From Rhizobacter sp. (lineage in GTDB: Bacteria; Pseudomonadota; Gammaproteobacteria; Burkholderiales; Burkholderiaceae_C), in NCBI GenBank assembly GCA_025351675.1, contig JANXVK010000090.1, positions 1 through 9,880 of the forward strand: a stretch of 9,880 bases of DNA. The letters are read 5' to 3'. A program made the position numbers and the translations under genes. The notes under the pieces are model-generated. The model was not told the DNA's origin, made no database searches, and worked only from the letters and a program-made list of their open reading frames with translations. This document shows, in pieces, positions 6,373 to 9,880 of the stretch; positions within the stretch are counted from its first letter, which is position 1, and every line of letters begins with the position of its first letter.

Positions 6373-8249
6373 GCGGTGAACTGTCGATCTGGCACCGGCT
6401 CGACCGCCTGCTGGCCCGCGTCCGCGTGCACAGGCGGCCGCTCTCGCTGTTGATCGACGGGCTCGTGATCGCGGCCTGCTGGAACGCGACCTACCTGTTC
6501 CGGCTCGGCTTCGAGCGCTGGCTGCATGCGCGGCCGGGCTACGACGTCTGGGTGATGCTCGGCGTCGTCGCGGCCTACCTCGGCGTGTTCGTGCTCAGCG
6601 GCATCCCGCGCGGGATGTGGCGCTTCTCGGGTTTCGGCGAGGTCCGGCGGCTGACGTTGGCCTGCCTGGGCAGCGGGCTGCTGTGCGCTGCGGTCGTGAT
6701 CGCGCTCGGGCTTGGCCAAGTGCCGCGGGCCGTGCTGGCACTGCACCCGCTGATCGCTCTGATCGGGCTGTGCATGGTGCGCGTCGGCTACCGCATGCTG
6801 TACGAGCACGCGCGTTCGCGCATCACCGGCAGCGACACGGAGGTGCGCCGTGCGATCGTGCTCGGGGCCGGCGAGGCCGCCAAGCTGTTGCTTGCGAGCA
6901 TCCACCAGCAGGGCTGGATCGTGCTCGGCCTGCTCGACGACGACCCGGCCAAGCGCGGCGCCCGCATCGGCGGCGTCGCGGTGCTCGGCACGCTCGACGA
7001 CCTGGCGACCTTGGCCGTGCTGCCGGAGGTGACGCACGTGATCGTCGCGATGCCTGGGGCGACCGTCGCGAAGCGCCGCCGTGCGATCGATCTGGCCGCC
7101 GCCACCGAGCGGCCGGTGTTGACGGTGCCGTCGGCCAGCGAGTTGCAGGACGGCAACGCGCGCATCGAGCGGGTGCGCAGCATCGAGCCCGAAGACCTGC
7201 TCGGCCGCGAGCCGGTGCAGCTTGACGAGACCGGCATCGCCAAGCTGATTTCGGGCAAGACCGTGCTCGTGACCGGTGCTGGCGGCTCGATCGGCTCTGA
7301 GCTGTGCCGCCAGATTGCGCGCTACGGCCCGGCGCGGCTGGTGCTGTACGAGCTGAGCGAGTTCGCCCTGTATCAGATCGAGCAGCAGCTCGGCGAGCTG
7401 CACCCGCAGCTGCCGCTGGTGCGGCTGATCGGCGATGTCAAGAGTCCCGCGCAGATCGGCCATGCTTTCGCGACCTGCCGGCCGCAGCTGGTGTTTCACG
7501 CTGCGGCCTACAAGCACGTGCCGCTCATGGAAGAGCACAACGCCTGGGCCGCGCTTCACAACAACACACTCGGTACCTACGTCGCGGCGAAGGCGGCGGG
7601 CGAGGCCGGCGTTGAACGCTTTGTGCTGATCTCGACCGACAAGGCGGTGAACCCGACCAGCGTGATGGGGGCAAGCAAGCGCGCCGCCGAAATGGCGCTC
7701 TCGCAACTTGCCATCCAAGGCTATGGCACGCGCTTCATGGCGGTGCGCTTCGGCAATGTGCTTGGCTCCAGCGGCAGCGTGATCCCGAAGTTCAAGGAGC
7801 AAATTGCCAAAGGCGGCCCTGTGACCGTGACCCATCCCGACATAACACGCTACTTCATGACCATTCCTGAGGCTGCGCGCCTCGTGCTACAGGCCGGGGC
7901 GATGGGCGAGACGGGGCAGGTCTATGTGCTCGACATGGGCGAGCCGGTGAAGATCGTCGACCTGGCGCGCGACCTTATTCGCATGTCCGGCCACGCATTC
8001 GGTGAGATCAGGATCACCTTCTCGGGCTTGCGGCCGGGCGAAAAGCTGTACGAAGAACTGCTGGCCGATGCCGACAGCACGCTGCCCACGGCCCACCCGC
8101 GGTTGCGGATTGCGCTGTTGCACACCACCGAGACCGGGCGCCTGGTCTCCGACCTGGACACGGGCCTGGAAGACCACGGAGTGGGTGTTGCGGACGCGGC
8201 GGTGAAGCGGTGGTTGCAGCGCTGCGTGCCGGAGTATCGACCGGGCTGA
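6369..8249 (+). CDS. Membrane-bound UDP-GlcNAc 4,6-dehydratase family (CapD/PglF/WbpM/WbgZ-like)
   Basis: This 626-residue polysaccharide biosynthesis protein has an N-terminal membrane part of about four helices (roughly 25-46, 60-78, 95-116, 121-140). A first Rossmann domain carries AIVLGAGEAA (162-171) and LGLLDDDPAKRG (186-197). The catalytic extended-SDR domain begins VLVTGAGGSIGSELC (299-313), with G303, G306 and G309 as the NAD(P) loop. The active-site stretch STDKAVNPTSVMGASKR (422-438) gives D424, K425 and K437, with M433 where classical SDR enzymes have Tyr; this is the normal PglF/WbpM arrangement. RFGNVLGSSGSV (460-471) and GLRPGEKLYEEL (553-564) also fit. Full-length members turn UDP-GlcNAc into UDP-4-keto-6-deoxy-GlcNAc. 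The ATG at 6369 overlaps the previous stop (ATGA); a GTG at 6360 would add only three residues. The family is certain. The 4,6-dehydratase activity is likely, but stereochemistry at C5 cannot be read here. Confidence 0.95.
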   Translation: MSGELSIWHRLDRLLARVRVHRRPLSLLIDGLVIAACWNATYLFRLGFERWLHARPGYDVWVMLGVVAAYLGVFVLSGIPRGMWRFSGFGEVRRLTLACLGSGLLCAAVVIALGLGQVPRAVLALHPLIALIGLCMVRVGYRMLYEHARSRITGSDTEVRRAIVLGAGEAAKLLLASIHQQGWIVLGLLDDDPAKRGARIGGVAVLGTLDDLATLAVLPEVTHVIVAMPGATVAKRRRAIDLAAATERPVLTVPSASELQDGNARIERVRSIEPEDLLGREPVQLDETGIAKLISGKTVLVTGAGGSIGSELCRQIARYGPARLVLYELSEFALYQIEQQLGELHPQLPLVRLIGDVKSPAQIGHAFATCRPQLVFHAAAYKHVPLMEEHNAWAALHNNTLGTYVAAKAAGEAGVERFVLISTDKAVNPTSVMGASKRAAEMALSQLAIQGYGTRFMAVRFGNVLGSSGSVIPKFKEQIAKGGPVTVTHPDITRYFMTIPEAARLVLQAGAMGETGQVYVLDMGEPVKIVDLARDLIRMSGHAFGEIRITFSGLRPGEKLYEELLADADSTLPTAHPRLRIALLHTTETGRLVSDLDTGLEDHGVGVADAAVKRWLQRCVPEYRPG

Positions 8250-8256
8250 GCGCCGC

Positions 8257-9357
8257 CTACTCGTGGCGCCGAAAGATCAGCCACCGCGGCGTCTTGAAGC
8301 GAACGATGCGGGCATAGAGCCACACGTAAGACGCGATGAACAGCAGCAGGAAACAAGACAGCACGGCAGTGCTGTCCCACCACAGCAGGCTCGGGACCAC
8401 CGAAGACAGGCAGAGCAGCCAGAGGTAAGGCGATGTCATGGAATTGCGCCGCGTCAACCGTCTGCGCTCGTGGTTGTCTGCCAGTGTCCAGCGGATCAGT
8501 CGACGGTGAATGAGCGTGTGCAAGTGGATGCCGTCAGGCAGGCCCGTGGCGACACCGCGCACCACCTTGCGGCGGTAGATGGTGAAGACGGTCTCGAAAA
8601 TGGGGTAGGCACAGAGCAGCAACGGGAACATCGGCGACACCAATGCGTTTCGGTGCAGCAGCAGGATGCTGAGTTCAGCCAGCAGGAAGCCCAGCAGATA
8701 GGCTCCACCGTCACCGAGGAAGATCAGGCCGGCGGGGAAATTCCAGATGAAAAAGCCGAGTACGGCACCCGCCGTGATGAGAGACGCGGTGAAGACCACG
8801 TTGTCATTGACCTGAAATGCCACGTAGCCAAGCGCCAGGATCATCATCAGAACGCACATCGAGGCGAGACCGTTGAAGCCGTCGATGATGTTGATGGCAT
8901 TGGCCACACCGGTTACGATGAAGACGGTCAGCACGACCGCGAACGGTGCCCAACGGATCAATGGGTCCAGCAGGGGGATGTCGGTTCTGGTGACGACGGC
9001 GTCAAGCAGCCAGACGGCCAGGCTGGCAGAAATCGCGGTGGCCAAGAGGCGCCTGCGCGGCGACACGTTCTTGGTCAGATCTTCCGTGATGCCGGCAACA
9101 AAGGCGGGGAGGCTGCATGCGATCAGCAGCCACAGCGCGCCGGCCGAGGGTGCCTCGGTGACCTGTGCGATCACAAGGCCCGAGGCGATGGCCACCATGA
9201 CCCCCAAGCCACCGACTCGCGGAACGACCCGGGCGTGAAACTTCTGCGGTCCGCTGAGGTCGTGGTCGGCCGACAAGTGGCCGTGCCGCATGGCTGACCG
9301 CATGATGAACAGGGTGGCGAGCAGGCCGACGAGGAAGCAGGTGGCGAAGTAAGTCAT
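8257..9357 (-). CDS. WecA/WbpL-like UDP-HexNAc:undecaprenyl-phosphate transferase (MraY/WecA family)
   Basis: This 366-residue polytopic protein has about ten or eleven membrane helices. It should move HexNAc-1-phosphate from a UDP-sugar to undecaprenyl phosphate, starting glycan synthesis by a fold unrelated to the PglC-type enzyme. HARVVPRVGGLGV (41-53) is the usual first cytoplasmic loop. GITEDL (89-94) stands at the Mg-binding DD site as E92-D93. NAINIIDGFNGLA (153-165) and FLGDGGAYLLGF (213-224) hold further conserved Asp residues, and DGIHLHTLIHRR (275-286) is the His-rich C-terminal loop. I chose the ATG at 9355-9357: it has AGG a few bases upstream and gives the family's normal N-terminal helix. 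An upstream in-frame ATG at 9424-9426 would add 23 residues that look non-conserved (Pro/Arg/His-rich). It converges on the dehydratase gene with a 7-base gap. GC is lower than in the + strand operon (about 60% in sampled rows), so it may belong to a different transcription unit with its own history. Confidence 0.92.
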   Translation of the reverse strand: MTYFATCFLVGLLATLFIMRSAMRHGHLSADHDLSGPQKFHARVVPRVGGLGVMVAIASGLVIAQVTEAPSAGALWLLIACSLPAFVAGITEDLTKNVSPRRRLLATAISASLAVWLLDAVVTRTDIPLLDPLIRWAPFAVVLTVFIVTGVANAINIIDGFNGLASMCVLMMILALGYVAFQVNDNVVFTASLITAGAVLGFFIWNFPAGLIFLGDGGAYLLGFLLAELSILLLHRNALVSPMFPLLLCAYPIFETVFTIYRRKVVRGVATGLPDGIHLHTLIHRRLIRWTLADNHERRRLTRRNSMTSPYLWLLCLSSVVPSLLWWDSTAVLSCFLLLFIASYVWLYARIVRFKTPRWLIFRRHE

Positions 9358-9570
9358 TGACCTGAGAAAGCGAGGATGAGTGGGGCGAATTGTCCAAGGG
9401 GCCCGACAGGGAGCATGGGGCGTCATGGTCCCACAGAGGACCGATGAAGGCAGAGATCTACTACCGTGATCCGGGCGTGAAGTGATCCGGTTGACTTTGG
9501 GACGGTGGGTTCGCGGCGTGACTTTGCTCTATTCGAACCTGCGCTTGCGTCGACTTCCCTGTCGCATGCC
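9358..9570. other. Intergenic stretch upstream of the WecA-like gene
   Basis: These 213 bases separate the WecA-like start from the stop of the next - strand frame, and no convincing ORF fills them. The promoter of the WecA-like gene should lie here if it has its own. On the - strand, TTGGACA (at 9389-9395) resembles a -35 box, but I see no matching -10 box at 16-18 bases, so I do not call a promoter. A 9-base word GTGATCCGG occurs at 9466-9474 and 9482-9490, and TGACTTTG occurs twice (9492-9499, 9519-9526). These are within chance range but could be operator half-sites. No terminator hairpin was seen. Confidence 0.4.
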
Positions 9571-9880
9571 TCATGTCATTCCCGGAGCGGTCGCCTGACA
9601 AGTTGCACCCGCGGCCGCCAGAGTGATCCCGAATAGAGCGGCGACGTGAACTGGTGCAGACGGCGCGATGCCGGCAAGCGACGGTGACATGAACGCAAAC
9701 CCTTTCCCAGAGTGCATGCCGTTCTTGATTGCGACGAACACGACGTGATCCAGCAGGTTGTTGACTTCGCCGCCGTTGAAGGTCGCGCGATCATTGGCGT
9801 GAATCTCGGACGGATAGGTCAATGTGACGAACAAGCTGCCCCCCCGGTTCTCAATTTCGCCAAACAAGGGCACGCTGTCG
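9571..9880 (-). CDS. Hypothetical protein, C-terminal part (N-terminus outside window)
   Basis: On the - strand a frame is open from the right edge to the TGA at 9571-9573, giving about 102 residues with no start needed inside the window (a GTG at 9871-9873 is probably internal). The composition looks like real protein: SLFVTLTYPSEI and NNLLDHVVFVAIKNG read as beta strands of a compact soluble or exported domain, unlike the Arg/Ala shadows elsewhere. I do not recognise the family. Near the end, SAPVHVAALFGITLAAAG resembles the proline plus hydrophobic helix of PEP-CTERM sorting tails ('VPEPxxLALFGxGLAxLG'). The basic cluster that should follow is missing in this frame, which ends ATCQATAPGMT. 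In the neighbouring frame the same bases read VQLVRRPLRE before a stop. It may therefore be a frameshifted sorted protein, an ordinary protein with a hydrophobic end, or a chance open frame. GC is lower here (about 50-63%). Confidence 0.45.
   Translation of the reverse strand, partial: DSVPLFGEIENRGGSLFVTLTYPSEIHANDRATFNGGEVNNLLDHVVFVAIKNGMHSGKGFAFMSPSLAGIAPSAPVHVAALFGITLAAAGATCQATAPGMT

Noticed and set aside
6252..7835. Long - strand open frame (527 codons) opposite the dehydratase
   Set aside because: His/Arg/Gln-rich shadow; the + strand frame holds all conserved SDR motifs.
8250..8269. GCGCC / GGCGC inverted repeat at the convergent junction as a bidirectional terminator
   Set aside because: The stem is only 5 base pairs with a 10-base loop and no T-run on either side; common by chance at this GC.
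8263..9297. Long + strand open frame (344 codons) opposite the WecA-like gene
   Set aside because: Highly charged with no domain, and it mirrors the membrane helices of the - strand gene, whose catalytic motifs are intact.
9466..9490. Direct repeat GTGATCCGG spaced by 7 bases
   Set aside because: A 9-base repeat within 30 bases is expected about once in a window this size. Only two copies, so no array or iteron set.
9526..9639. 10-base inverted repeat GCTCTATTCG (9526-9535) and CGAATAGAGC (9630-9639)
   Set aside because: The arms are 94 bases apart and do not extend with further pairing. A few such matches are expected by chance in about 10 kb, and there is no transposase or target duplication.

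Overview
The window is part of a surface-polysaccharide (O-antigen, capsule or exopolysaccharide) biosynthesis locus from a high-GC Gram-negative bacterium. My best guess is a betaproteobacterium of the Burkholderiales or Rhodocyclales type. The guess rests on GC content (hand counts of sample 60-base rows mostly 65-77% across the main operon), the heavily G/C third codon positions, and the style of the WecA-like protein. Taxonomy is inference, since the window holds no rRNA or other marker gene.

Layout. From base 1 to 8249 eight genes lie on the + strand in one tight row. They are the 3' end of a SAM methyltransferase, a Wzx-like flippase, two GT4 glycosyltransferases, a second SAM methyltransferase, a DegT/StrS sugar aminotransferase, a short monotopic initiating sugar-phosphate transferase (PglC/WbgY type), and a membrane-bound CapD/PglF/WbgZ-type UDP-GlcNAc 4,6-dehydratase. 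Five of the seven junctions are 4-base start/stop overlaps (four ATGA, one TTGA) and the other two gaps are 5 and 9 bases, so this is almost certainly one translationally coupled operon. Its promoter lies left of the window. On the - strand, converging with a 7-base gap, is a WecA/WbpL-type polytopic UDP-HexNAc:undecaprenyl-phosphate transferase (8257-9357). Bases 9358-9570 look non-coding. A - strand reading frame (9571 to the window edge) is probably the C-terminal part of an unrecognised protein.

How the genes fit together (inference from known families). The dehydratase would make a UDP-4-keto-6-deoxy-HexNAc and the aminotransferase would turn it into a UDP-4-amino-4,6-dideoxy-HexNAc. The PglC/WbgY-like enzyme would load that sugar phosphate onto undecaprenyl phosphate, the two GT4 enzymes would extend the chain, the methyltransferases would decorate it, and the Wzx-like protein would flip the lipid-linked unit to the periplasm. 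The order aminotransferase - initiating transferase - dehydratase is the wbgX-wbgY-wbgZ order of the Shigella sonnei / Plesiomonas O-antigen locus, where the product is a 4-amino-FucNAc (AATGal). No Wzy polymerase, chain-length regulator or PglD-type acetyltransferase is present here.

I found no RNA gene, IS element, CRISPR array or attachment site. The locus is a fairly standard glycan cluster. The points worth a second look are the predicted amino sugar, the two unrelated initiating transferases back to back, and the odd C-terminal frame at the right edge.
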